This document shows, piece by piece, positions 47,392-58,962 of a DNA stretch of 64,000 bases; within the stretch, counting starts at the first letter, position 1; the number at the start of each line of letters is the position of its first letter. Position numbers and translations under genes: made by a program. The DNA comes from Capra hircus (lineage: Eukaryota; Chordata; Mammalia; Artiodactyla; Bovidae). The notes under the pieces are model-generated. The model saw only the letters and a program-made list of their open reading frames with translations, searched no databases and was not told the DNA's origin. The stretch is taken from positions 41,150,036-41,214,035 of the forward strand of contig NC_030820.1 of assembly GCF_001704415.2 (NCBI RefSeq), in the 5' to 3' direction.

Positions 47392-48934
47392 TTTTGTGTT
47401 ATTAACAGACTGAAATCTAAATACCACTTTCTTTCATCCTGCAGGAGGGGGCGACCCAGTCCTGTACAAACATCTATTCTGATTCTTTGGACGTCCTGAA
47501 GTCTATATTTTAATTTCACCTGAATTATGAATAATTTCAAATACTGTAACTTATTATCACAGGGGAAAAAGGGCCTTTTCCCCCTGAATAAATGCAACCT
47601 TTTCAACTTAGTTGGTGATGATTTAAAGCAAGGTGATAGAAAGAAAGGTCACTGGGAAGCAGGGGACCTCCTCGCCAGCTGACACAGTGGATAGCAGTGT
47701 AACCTCGCTGAGCCTCAGTTTCCCACCTGGAATGTGCACAAAGCAACAGGCCCCACCTGAGACTGAGTTTTGAGTTCTTCCCAGCTGCAACTCAACTTCA
47801 TCAAGGAAGCAGGAGCGGGGTTCTGAGGCGGTGGGAGGGGACTATGGCATTCTTCTGTGTGTACCGCTCTCTTCACCACTTGTTAAAAATGAGCACTGAC
47901 ACTGCCTTTGACCTTGGAGTCACGAATCATGCGGTGAAGAGGGGTGTCTTGCTGGGCTGTCTTCTTTGTCAGCTGCAGGGCCTTCTCAACTCTCAGGCTT
48001 AACAAGTCGGCAGCTACGAGTCATGCCAAGCGTTTGTTGGGAATGCACTAGAGCGCTAGAGCCAGCTGTAGTAACAAGAGTCTTCGCTGCATAAAACCCT
48101 CCCTTGAGCTCTGAGGATACCTGCACGTTTTACTGGCCTGGGGCATCGGCCATATAGACACCCTCTGACCCCAATCCTGCTCCACTTATCAAGACCAGGA
48201 GGTCCCAGCTTGTGGCTGCATCAGGAATGAAAACATTTTCATCCTGGGTAGAAACAGCCTTCCGGTACCTTCCACCAGTGAACTAGCTTTCCTTTTTAAA
48301 ACTGCCTTTGATTTACTGTGCAGTGACCAGCCAGGCATTTAATTTTTTGCAGACGATCAGGAAGATGGTATTCACACGTGACAGGTGATCGCTCATCAGA
48401 ATTCTTGCCCAGCTGGTCAGCACTATGTTTTCAGCAAACACAAATGCAGTTTGCACATTTATCTTTAAATTCTTGCCTGAACTTTCACCATAAACTCGCC
48501 CTACCTAGCAAATGGTAGGTGCCAACGCTGATATCAAAGGGAAAAACAACAACACGAGGTCTGCGTTGGCTGTGCTACCTCAGAAATCGGACTTGGCAGC
48601 TTGAAGAGTGGCTGGGAAAATTCCTGCAAACCTGCCCATCCAAGCTGTTCTCCACCAGGCTGTTGAAACTGTGAATCATTCCCACCCCGCCCTCCCTCTC
48701 CCTAAGGAGATAACCGAATAACCTCCAACTCCGTCAGCACAGATGTCAGAACCCAGAGACCTGTCCTGTTGCACCTGGTCAGCGGGCACCATGCCCTGTG
48801 GCTCTGCTCTGGGAAGGCAAGAGCAGAGCTCAGGGGAGGCAAGCTGACCGCACACAGGGCAGGGTGGTGGGAGAGGCTCTGTAGATGGGGCCCTGCCCTC
48901 TTAGAGCCTGGAGGCTGCTTAGCGGTCACCTCTT
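47392..48934. other. Unassigned intergenic DNA with one MIR
   Basis: Unique sequence. A sense MIR trace lies at about 47680-47790 ('acacagtggatagcagtgtaacctc ... gagcctcagtttccc'). No gene is seen. Composition is even, and reading frames are short. Confidence 0.5.
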
Positions 48935-48943
48935 GCATTAATC

Positions 48944-49322
48944 TTGAATTAATCTTGAATCTGGAGAAGACTCTTGAGAGTCCCTTGGACTGCAAGGAGA
49001 TCCAACCAGTTCATCCTAAAGGAAATCAGTCTTGAATATTCATTGGAAGGACTGAGGCTAAAGTTGAAACTCCAATAGTCTGGTCACATGATGCGAAGAA
49101 CTGACTCATTGGAAAAGACCCTGATGCTGGGAAAGATTGAAGGCGGGAGGAGAAGGGGACAACAGAGGATGAGAAGATTGGATGGCATCGCCAACTCAAT
49201 GGACATGAGTTTGAGTGAGCTCTGAGAGTTGGTGATGGACAGGGAGGCCTGGTGTGCTGCTGTCCATGGGGTGGCAAAGAGTTGGACACGACTGAGTGAC
49301 TGAGCTAAACTGAACTGAACTG
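48944..49322 (+). mobile_element. BovB LINE, 3' fragment
   Basis: Forward BovB 3' end of about 360 bp with a target-site duplication gcattaatc at 48935-48943 and 49323-49331. The 5' junction carries an extra 'ttgaattaatcttgaat' that looks like local filler. Confidence 0.93.
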
Positions 49323-49331
49323 GCATTAATC

Positions 49332-50237
49332 AGATAAGACCAGGAATGAGAGTACACTTCTGGGCCAAAATAAGAAGCATCAGGGATCAGGCCTCAGCGA
49401 GGTGAGGCACCCAGGACCCTACTTTGTGCAGGGCTGCCTCCCCAGGAAGGCTGTGGGGAGCCACATCCTCCGTGGGCTACATGGCAGTTACCAGGACCAT
49501 AGCACTTGGCAGAAGGGCCAAAGCAGAGGGGATGATGGGTCCCAGTGGCCGGGAAAGGAGGCACTGAGAGTGTCCAGGAACACAGTCCTGTAATTGCTGA
49601 TCATCGGGACACACTGGCAGATGAGGACCAGAGGCTCCCCACTGGGGACTTAGGCCGTGGGACAGCGGTGACAATGAGACGCATGGGTCCACCTGGCCAA
49701 GAACCCATGGACAGTTCCAAGTCCCTACAAAACCGGGGTACATGTGCCTCCATTTTTCAGGGGGAGGTTGGCCAAAGGAGTCTGTCCTCATCATTTTAAT
49801 GCTTTAAAATCATTTTATTGCCAAGGAGGCAGGATCCCAGGTTCTGTGACTAGACTGGCCTAATGTCTATCAGGGTGGGCCTCTTTTGAAAACGAGAGAA
49901 CCAAATTAAAAACAAAAATCCAAGATCATCAACCATGTTGCCTAGAAAGGGAGCCCTGACCACCGAAACAAGACCCGAGGCTTCCTAGCTGGCGAGATGT
50001 GGACAGTGCGCCAGGTGAGAGGACAGATTTGGGGACATGGAACAGGAATGGGTCACTGGTCACTGACCCAGCACAGCCACAAGGAAGCTGTGGGATCCCT
50101 GGAGACAGAGCAGAGCAAGAGTGTCCCGTCTGGGTGTGTGGGGCCAGCCTGGGAGGCTCGGTGCTCAGATGGATACCCAGTGGCACAGGAGGAGGATGGG
50201 AGGACTGCTCCAGGGAGCTGGGGGGTATTTGGGGGGA
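49332..50237. other. Unassigned intergenic DNA
   Basis: Unique sequence with opposing frames of 84-105 codons in the same interval and no domain. No gene is called. Confidence 0.45.
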
Positions 50238-50500
50238 TTGTGCTTAGTTGTTTTTGTAATTTTTTAAAATTTACTTTTAATTGAAGCATAATTGCTTTAC
50301 AGCATTGTGTTGGTTTCTACCAAACATTAACATAAATCAGCCACAGGTTTACCCATGTTGAACATCCCTCCCACCTCCCTCCCCTTCCCACCCCTCTAGG
50401 TTTTTGCTGAACCCTGCTTTGAGTTCCCTGAGTCAAACAGCAAGTTCCCATTGGTGTTTCTATATTTTTTTGCATCTAGCTTTCTTTAGCCATTCCAAGG
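50238..50500 (-). mobile_element. Ruminant L1-like 3' UTR fragment
   Basis: A T-rich start followed by 'ttaattgaagcataattgct', 'ttggtttctaccaaacatta', 'acataaatcagccacagg' and a 'ccctcccacctccctcccc' tract resembles a common ruminant L1 3' UTR in reverse. Subfamily not determined. Confidence 0.65.
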
Positions 50501-50550
50501 AGGCTGTGATTTCTTTCAAAACCATTTTAATGGGAGTATAATTTATATAT

Positions 50551-52345
50551 TCTATCACCTCCACTACCTTTGTTCGTAGTGATGCTTTCTAAGGCCCACT
50601 TGACTTCACATTCCAGGATTTCTGGCTCTAGGTGAGTGATCACACCATTGTGATTATCTTGGTCTTGAAGATCTTTCTTGTACAGTTCTTCTGTGTATTC
50701 TTGCCATCTCTTCTTAATATCTTCTGCTTCTGTTAGGTCCATACAATTTCTGTCCTTTATCGAGCACATCTTTGAATGAAATGTTCCCTTGGGATCTCTA
50801 ATTTTCTTGAAGAGATCTCTAGTCTTTCCATTGTGTTTGTTTTCCTCTATTTCTTTGCATTGATCACTGAGGAAGGCTTTCTTATCTCTTCTTGCTATTC
50901 TTTGGACCTCTGTATTCAGATGCTTATATTTTTCCTTTTCTCCTTTGCTTTTCGCTTCTCTTCTCTTTACAGCTATTTGTAAGGCCTCCCTGTACAGCCA
51001 TTTTTCTTTTTTGCATTTCTTTTCCATGGGGATGGTCTTGATCCCTGTCTCCTGTACAATGTCACGAACCTCAGTCCATAGTTCATCAGGCACTCTATCA
51101 GATCTAGTCCCTTAAATCTATTTCTCACTTCCACTGTATAATCATAAGGGATTTGATTTAGGTCATACCTGAATGGTCTAGTGGTTTTCCCTACTTTTTT
51201 CAATTTAAGTCTGAATTTGGCAATAAGGAGTTCATGATCTGAACCACAGTCAGCTCCCGGTCTTGTTTTTGTTGACTGTATAGAACTTCTCCATCTTTGT
51301 CTGCAAAGAATATCATCAATCTGATTCTGGTGTTGACCACCTGGTGATGTCCATGTGTAGTCTTCTCTTGTGTTGTTGGAAGAGGGTCTTTGCTATGACC
51401 AGTGCATTTTCTTGACAAAACTCTATTAGTCTTTGCCCTGCTTCATTCTGCATTCCAAGGCCAAATTTGCCTGTTACTCCAGGTGTTTCTTGACTTCCTA
51501 CTTTTGCATTCCAGTCTCCTATAATGAAAAGGACATCTTTTTGGGGTGTTAGTTTCAAAAGGTCTTGTAGGTCTTCATAGAACTGTTCAACTTCAGCTTC
51601 TTCATCATTACTAGTTGGGGCATAGACTTGGATTGCTGTGATATTGAATGGTTTGCCTTGGAAACCAACAGAGATCATTCTGTCATTTTTGAGATTGCGT
51701 CCAAGTACTGCATTTCCGACTCTTTTGTTGACCATGATGGGTACTCCATTTCTTCTAAGGGATTCCTGCCCGCAGTAGTAGATATAATGGTCATCTGAGT
51801 TAAATTCACCCATTCCAGTCCATTTTAGTTTGCTGACTCCTAGAATGTTGATGTTCACTCTTGCCATCTCCTGTTTGACCACTTCCAATTTGCCTTGATT
51901 CATGGACCTGACATTCCAGGTTCCTATGCAATATTGCTCTTTACAGCATCGGACCTTGCTTTTATCACCAGTCACATCCACAGCTGGGTATTGTTTTTGC
52001 TTTGGCTCCATCCCTTCATTCTTTCTGGAGTTATTTCTCCACTGATCTCCAGTAGCATATTGGGCACCTACCGACCTGGGGAGTTCCTCTTTCAGTATCC
52101 TATCATTTTGCTTTTTCATACTGTTCATGGGGTTCTCAAGGCAAGAAAGAATACTGAAGTGGTTTGCCATTCCCTTTTCCAATGGACCACATTCTGTCAG
52201 ACCTCTCCACCATGACCCGCCTGTCTTGGGTGGCCCCATGGGCATGGCTTAGTTTCACTGAGTTAGACAAGGCTGTGGTCCTAGTGTGATTACATTGACT
52301 AGCTTTCTGTGATTATGGTTTCAGGGTGTCTGCCCTTTGATGCCC
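50551..52345 (-). mobile_element. BovB LINE, inverted 5' arm
   Basis: Read on the minus strand, this arm starts in the 5' non-coding part of BovB (near 52345). It then passes through the apurinic-type endonuclease (frame 51316-52245; visible pieces GTWNVRS and IGDWNAKVG) and into the linker before the reverse transcriptase, stopping near 50551. The Glu I expect in the endonuclease SELKW-like motif is Lys here, and frameshifts follow at about 51.2-51.4 kb, so it is dead. The outer end abuts one copy of the target-site duplication aatttatatat (50540-50550). Confidence 0.95.
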
Positions 52346-53936
52346 TACACTGAAGAACTATATAAAAAATATCATCAAGACCAAGATAATCATGATGGTG
52401 TGATTACTCACCTAGAGCAAGACATCCTGGAATGTGAAGTCAAGTGGGCCTTAGAAAGCATCATTATGAACAAAGCTAGTGGAGGTGATGGAATTAGAGT
52501 TTAGCTATTACAAATCCTAGAAGATGATGCTGTGAAAGTGCTACACTCAATACGCCAGCAAATTTGGAAAACTCAGCAGTGGCCACAGGACTGGAAAAGG
52601 TCAGTTTTCATTCCAATCCCAAAGAAAGGCAATGCCAAAGAATGTTCAAACTACCACACAATTGCACTCATCTCACATGCTAGTAAAGTAATGCTCAAAA
52701 TTCTCCAAGCCAGGCTTCAGCAATAAATAAACCGTGAACTTCCAGATGTTCAAGCTGGTTTTAGAAAAGGCAGAGGAATCAGAGATCAAATTGCCAACAT
52801 CTGCTGGATCATCGAAAAAGCAAGAGAGTTCCAGAAAAACATCTATTTCTGCTTTATTGACTATGCCAAAGCCTTTGACTGTGTGGGTCACAATAAACGG
52901 GAAAATTCTGAAAGAGATAGGAATACCAGAACCCCTGACCTGCCTCTTGAGAAACCTATATGCAGGTCAGGAAGCAACAGTTAGAACTGGACATGGAACA
53001 ACAGACTGCTTCCAAATAGGAAAAGGAGTACGTCAAGGCTGTATATTGTCACAATGCTTATTTAACTTATATGCAGAGTACATCATGAGAAACGCTGGGC
53101 TGGAAGAAGCACAAGCTGGAAACAAGATTGCCAGGAGAAATATCAATAACCTCAGATATGCAGATGACACCACCCTTATGGCAGAAAGTGAAGAGGAGCT
53201 AAAAAGCTTCTTGATGAAAGTGAAAGAGGAGAGTGAAAAAGTTGGCTTAAAGCTCAACATTCAGAAAATGATGATCATGGCATCTGGTCCCATCACTTCA
53301 TGGGAAATAGATGGGGAAACAGTGGAAACAGTGTCAGACTTTATTTTTGGGGGCTCCAAAATCACCTGAGATGGTGACTGCAGCCATGAAATTAAAAGAC
53401 ACTTACTCCTTGGAAGAAAAGTTATGACCAACCTAGATAGCATATTGAAAAGCAGAGACATTACTTTGCCAACAAAGGTCCATCTAGTCAAGGCTATGGT
53501 TTTCCCAGTGGTCATGTATGGATGTGAGAGTTGGACTGTGAAGAAAGCTGAGTGCCGAAGAATTGATGCTTTTGAACTGTGGTATTGGAGAAGACTCTTG
53601 AGAGTCCCTTGGACTGCAAGGAGATCCAACCAGTCCATTCTGAAGGAGATTAGCCCTGGGATTTCTTTGGAAAGAATGATGCTAAAGCTGAAACTCCAGT
53701 ACTTTGGACACCTCATGCAAAGAGTTGACTCATTGGAAAAGACTGTGATGCTGGGAGGGATTGGGGGCAGGAGGAAAAGGGGACTACAGAGGATGAGATG
53801 GCTGGATGGCATCACTGACTCGATGGACATGAGTCTGAGTGAACTCTGGGAGCTGGTGATGGACAGGGAGGCCTGGCGTGCTGCGATTCATGGGGTCAGA
53901 AAGAGTTGGACATGACTGAGCGACTGAACTGAACTG
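52346..53936 (+). mobile_element. BovB LINE, forward 3' arm
   Basis: This arm continues the same element in the opposite orientation, from just before the reverse transcriptase to the BovB 3' terminus 'ctgaactgaactg'. The RT YADD box is at about 53157-53168. Frames 52532-52726, 52734-53369 and 53424-53915 together cover RT and the C-terminal region but are separated by stops and frameshifts. The second target-site duplication copy (53937-53947) follows at once. About 145 bp at its start also occur in the inverted arm. Confidence 0.95.
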
Positions 53937-53956
53937 AATTTATATATGGTAAAATT

Positions 53957-54088
53957 GCATCACTGACTCAATGGACATGGGTTTGAGTAAACTCTTGAAG
54001 ATGGTGGAGGACAGAGGAGCCTGTTGGGTAGAGTCCATGAGTTTGCAAAGACTTGGACACAACTGAGGGATTAAACAACAACAACAAC
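53957..54088 (+). mobile_element. BovB 3'-end fragment (older)
   Basis: A short forward BovB terminus with an 'aacaacaacaac' tail, flanked by a short duplication aaaatt (53951-53956 and 54089-54094). It is more diverged than its large neighbour. Confidence 0.85.
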
Positions 54089-54140
54089 AAAATTCACTCC
54101 TGTTAAATGTATGGTTCTACGCATTTTGACACTGAGAAGG
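54089..54140. mobile_element. Old L1 3' UTR remnant, split by two BovB insertions
   Basis: When the two BovB copies are disregarded, 50520-50550, 53948-53956 and this piece read in the order typical of an ancient L1M 3' UTR ('gagtataatt ... ggtaaaatt ... cactcctgttaaatgtatgg'). The host sequence was therefore already a transposon relic before either BovB arrived. Confidence 0.6.
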
Positions 54141-56366
54141 CTTGTCTCCAGGTGATGACAGAAGATTCCAGGAGGACAAGGAGACCCTGCTTGAAGTTGA
54201 GGGTGCCCTAGAGGGGCTTCCCAGGGAGGGACAGCTCTTGGGAGTCTTGTCCGGGGGAAGGTTATTTCAGGTGTAGGCAGGGGAGATGTCTGCCCTAGGG
54301 TGGAGGCATTAACATCATGGACCCCAGTTTGGAATCTTGGCTTTCCTCACTGGATTCCTGAAACCCTTCCGCTTCTGCCACCCCATTCATTTCCACTGTT
54401 TCCAGTGGGTGTGACTGAACTAACCATCCCCAGGGCTCCTTCTATCTTTTGCAATCACACTTTCAAAACATACTGAAGAGGATTTTGATTCTGTTAGAAT
54501 CTGATGTTAAAACAATATTTCATTTCTCTGGTGAGAGGAAATCTGTTGTTTGCCTATATCTGAATCTGCTGACCAAAAAAAGGAAGAAGGGCGCTCTCAA
54601 AACAAAAGGAGACAGCGCTGAACCCGGGCACACATTCTGAGTAAGACAGACAGGCAGAGGCGGGTGTAGCCTGTGTTGTTTTATGAAGAAATGCCAAGAA
54701 AGTCAGGGATGTTTTCAGATGAGCTTGCTGTCCCCCACCGAGTCAGGACAACCATGGAGACGTGTTTTTCCATCTTTTCTGTGACCTCGGTTTTCCTTGA
54801 AGGGATGATGTAATGATTAACCCTGATTCAACACACAATCAATGTGAACTTAGGGTCTTCTGCCCCCTGCTCTGTCCACACGGGAAGGTCATGCCCAGGA
54901 GCCTTAGGAAGGGCTGTGGCTGTGTGGGGGTGGGAGTGGGGCACATGGGGCACCTTGAACAGCACATCCTTACTTCCTGTTCCCTGAAATGTCTCATTTT
55001 GTGTCTTTACACTCTCCAGTGGGCTGCAAGGGTTCGGACCCAAGCATGGGGAGATTGAGCAGGGTCTGTGAAGACACGTGAGCTGGGTTTTGTTAAAACC
55101 TGTTGGTGAAAGGGAAGAGAGGATGTCACTCTGGTCAATCCTTGGAAAATCTTGTCTTTGGATTCGAACATGACAACACAAGACCCTCGTTTTGTGGGGA
55201 TTGTGTCGAGGGGCAGGAGGAGGGCGTATGGAGTGGAAGCCAACTTCGTATGGCCTGTCGTGTAGATGAGCCCAACATTAAAAGAGGAAAACTTCCTGGT
55301 GTCATGAAAATATTCTGTATAGTGACGACAGCAGTGTCTCCACAGATGTGTGTTCTTCAGGACTCGTAGAAATGTTCGCCAATAAAAGGGGGGAGGGGGG
55401 CGAGTTTTGGTGTGTGTCAGTTGTACAGTGGTTTGAAGAAATCACGAGCATTAACCCCCACCCACCAGGGTCTGCAGATACTAACACTCCTGGTCCCTTA
55501 GCAGCAGGCAAAAGCCCCTTGGGCCATAGGCTCTTCTTTCTCTACAGAGAGCAGGACGGCCACCAGGGGACCCGGGGTGGCCGGAAAGCCCCTCGCAGGA
55601 CGAGGACACTGCCTTCCCTGAGAGAAGGAAGGTGGCAGCCGGAGCTGGTCTGAGTGGCCACTTCTCACGGGCCCCTGGAGATTCAGTCCCAGAGGCCTGT
55701 GACTCCCTGGTTGGGGGCTGGGTGCCCAGGTCCACAGCCTCGTGCCATGTCCCCTGTAGCAGACAGACGGCTGGAGGGGCTGGGTCCCTCCAAGACCACC
55801 ATGGACACAGGGCCGGTCCCTTGCTTTGAACTGAAGATTCTTTCCTCCTCGGCAGGTTCCCCTTCGGTGTGACTAGATGTGGCAGTTGGGGTGGGAGTTG
55901 CTTCAGGCTGTGGTCGCCCCTCCTCTGCGGCTTCCCTGGGAGCATGGAGGAGGTGGGGAGGAGGGGCCCTGCTCCTGCTTTCTCTGAGGGGCCTGTGGGC
56001 AGGGCAAGTGGGGCTCTGAGGTGGAGTTTACACCTGAGGACGTGCTTCGTCTCTGCTGTGTCACCCTCCCCACCTGCTGCTCTGCCCCGTGCCTGAGATC
56101 CCAGCAGGATATGTGTCTGGGGGGCAGCAGCCCTTCCAAGTGACCACATGGCACCTGGAAAGAACACTGGCCACATGCTGGAAAGCTTGCACTTGTCCTC
56201 AAGGCACTCCAGATCTCAACACTTTTTTGTCTTTCCCCACTTAAGCACCCACCAGTTCGATGGTGCATATGCTATGTTATGGAGCACCGACTCAGGCCAG
56301 CTCCCCTAGTCCAGTCCTCTTGCAAAATCCAGGGGGCCCTGACAATGCCCTTTACAGCTTGAGGGT
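54141..56366. other. Unassigned intergenic DNA, about 2.2 kb
   Basis: Unique sequence, mixed to 55.4 kb and clearly GC-rich from 55.48 to 56.1 kb. The GC-rich part carries a 231-codon minus-strand frame (55481-56176), overlapped by frames on the other strand. It has no recognisable domain and is not called a gene. Confidence 0.5.
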
Positions 56367-56482
56367 TATTTTTGGCTGGGCCCTGTGGTTTGTGGGATTT
56401 CAGTTCTCCAGTCACAGGACTAAACCCAGGCCACGGCAGTGAAAACAGCAAGTCCCAACCACTAGGCCACCAGGGAACTCCC
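56367..56482 (-). mobile_element. CHR-type SINE
   Basis: Reverse-oriented CHR: 'tttttggctgggccctgtgg ... ccactaggccaccagggaactccc'. Diverged. Confidence 0.85.
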
Positions 56483-56749
56483 AGCCTTGGAGGCTGCGTG
56501 GTGCCTGTGGCCGTGTGACCACCGTGTCAGGCTGCAACTCGTATCCAGGGGTGCATGACACCTATACTCCTTGTTGGCCCTGAAGGATGTTTACAATGCA
56601 GACTGTACGTGTGTTGCCCATGGGGACATGTAACTAAGTCTAGAAGTAGCTGTGGTCTTCTCAAATGATTTCGGTGGGTAAATGGATCATCCGACGGCTC
56701 TTAAGGAGATTGACTCCTTGAGTGGTGCATTTGCACAGAGAATAGAATT

Positions 56750-57196
56750 TAACATCTCTAAGCTGACCCACGGCCCCCTTCCACTTTTCTCTGCATACCA
56801 CCTCTGCAGGCTTGTCATGGACCCCCTCCTCCTCGCCCACCTCACACCACACCCTCTGCCAAGACTCTTCCAGCACAAGATCTTTGTGCCTATTGTGCCC
56901 ACCACCCAGACTGCTCTGCCCTGCGCTCTGCCTGGGACCAACCCTGCTCCTCCATCAGCCCAGCGTGTGTCCGCTGGCCCAGTGGCCTCTCCAGACCTGT
57001 CTCTCTGGGCTCCTCTTCCCCACTCCTACCATGGTTTCAGAGGCAAATACAGTTTTGCGGCGGTCAGGACGGGCTCATTGGTTGTATGCTGTCTCTCCAA
57101 CAAGACCTCAAGCTTCTCAAGGCAGGGGGTTGGTCCCTGTGTCACCCCCAACCCCTTAGGACACAAAGCACATGCTCAATAAATATTTGCTGAACT
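56750..57196 (+). mobile_element. L2 LINE 3' end
   Basis: The order is typical for an L2 3' terminus: a C-rich 'ctctgccctgcgctctgcctgg' section, then 'caaggcagggggttggtccc', then 'gcacatgctcaataaatatttgctgaactga'. The 166-codon frame running through it is not a gene. Confidence 0.75.
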
Positions 57197-58865
57197 GATC
57201 CAAAGGGTTTGGTCTGAGAACAAAAAAAGAAAAGCCACGTGAGCCGTCAGATTGAATTCTGACTCCTCCAGCCTGGCCTCCTCCCCTAGGCTCCGTGAGC
57301 CCTGGAACACTACCCGCAAACACACACCACACACCCTGCTGAGACCGGGAGGCCTGGATGGCAACCACGTGAACAGAAGGCAGGGTTTATGGCCCATTTC
57401 ACAAGGGCCACCCACTCTGGTCTGAAGTGCTGAGGACTTGTTTTTAGGGTTAACTGACTTGTTCATACGGGTCTTTTCCGAGAGAGGCTGAGGTTTGACA
57501 ACCTCAAGTTCAGGTGAAGCCTATAGGTGCTTCTCCCATGGGACAGAAAGTGAAGGGCCTCAGCAAGGTCGACACCCACCCCATCAGTGTCCTTGGGTCC
57601 AAGATGCCCTGGTTGACGGTTCTCGCCTCTGAGTCTTGAGCACTCGCTTTGGTTTTCTTGTGTTCTTGAAAAAATATCCCTCTTTGGAGGAAGACATCCT
57701 AAAGCAATGAGCCTTTTTTTAAAAAAAGAAAGACACTTATATGATATTTCTTTGGCCACACTGGGTGGCATTTAAAATCTTAGTTCCCCGACCAGTGATG
57801 AGACCCACGCTTCCTGCAGAGGAAGCAAGGAGTCTTTCTTGGACTGCCAAGGAATGCCAAGCAATGAGCCTTTGAAAGTCAGTTTGACAGCTCCTTGGAA
57901 GCAGACCCTTTGGAAAAAATAGAAGGCCAGGTAATGAGGTGTCACTCTCCCCTTCCCACCCCTAGTACGATTCATTGGCACCTGCTTTGCCCCCACTCAT
58001 AGAGTTCTTTCTTTATAGGTACCTATTATTGAATCTGGATTTTTGCTAGGCTTCCAACTACTGAGAGTAACTGCTGCTCTGGCCATCTAGAGAAGGTACG
58101 CGCCTGGGATGACCCAACCCTCACCACCATCCCCCTAGCTCCCACACACCCCAAAGCCATCTCCTTCATCCAGAACAGTGTGTTGAAATCTTGCATTTCC
58201 ATGACACCAATTACTCAGATTAAAACTGAGAAATTCAGCAGGATCCAAACATGTAAAAATATTTGGATATTTGACTAAGTCCAATTTTCTTCCAAGTTCT
58301 GCTTTCTGAAAACTTTCAAACACCGCATATAAAATTCAGCCAGTTTCACCATCCCAGGAAGAGGGACCCAAGATATGCATGTATTAAAAAGACAGTGTTT
58401 GTAATCTCCAAGAGAAATTAGGATGATTTCATACTGCCTGAGACCTTGGTTTCTGAGCCACAGGGTGACTTTTGTGTTTGAATATCTCTGAGCCCAGATA
58501 ATGCCGAACCATTTGTTGAGGGATACAGGGCCAAGATTCTGGAGATGCCCCAAGAAGGACTGCTTCTTTAACTCGGCCCAACAAATACTCCTATAATGTA
58601 TTTTAAAACACATAGGCATAAGTCCTGTGTATGAAGTTGTCATGGTTACAGAAGAAAAATAAATATTTGTGCACACAGACATAACATGAAGTCCTTCTAC
58701 AGTGAAAACAATCTCCTCTGGAAAGACCTTCGAAAGTCAGCAGTGAGCCAGACGTGGATGGAGCTAGTAGGGGGCAGCCTTTAAACGTACCTCTTGGCAT
58801 CTGCATTTTTCATAAGCCTTGTTTAACAGCATAAAATTAAGGGGCTGTGGGAGTTAGGTGAACTG
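57197..58865. other. Intergenic DNA just downstream of THBD, with one CHR SINE
   Basis: Mostly unique sequence. A decayed reverse-oriented CHR SINE lies at about 57735-57856 ('tttctttggccacactgggtgg ... ttagttccccgaccagtgatg'). A minus-strand frame of 135 codons at 58275-58682 has no recognised domain. A long alternative THBD 3' UTR could in principle extend here, but no evidence requires it. Confidence 0.5.
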
Positions 58866-58889
58866 ACACAAAAACCAAGAGCACTGTTA

Positions 58890-58895
58890 TTTATT
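58890..58895 (-). terminator. Predicted THBD polyadenylation signal AATAAA
   Basis: AATAAA on the minus strand is followed about 15-25 nt downstream by a GU-rich stretch (ggtttttgtgtc, read on the minus strand). This is the expected layout for cleavage near 58870. Confidence 0.65.
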
Positions 58896-58948
58896 TTCTA
58901 CAAGTGACATCATAAGCAGGAGTTTTGCCTGTGTTCTAGTTCGTCTCC

Positions 58949-58962
58949 AATAAATAAATAAC
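58949..58962 (-). promoter_or_regulatory. AU-rich element in THBD 3' UTR
   Basis: On the minus strand the tract reads ttatttatttattg, with overlapping ATTTA pentamers. Such elements usually shorten mRNA half-life, consistent with the tight regulation known for THBD message. The function here is inferred from the motif. Confidence 0.65.

Noticed and set aside
51316..52245. 309-codon minus-strand frame as a host gene
   Set aside because: It is the BovB endonuclease region, inside a bounded transposon insertion.
53424..53915. 163-codon frame as a host gene
   Set aside because: It is the C-terminal part of the BovB polyprotein in the forward arm of the same insertion.
56682..57182. 166-codon plus-strand frame
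   Set aside because: It lies largely within an L2 LINE 3' end, including the 'caataaatatttg' terminus.
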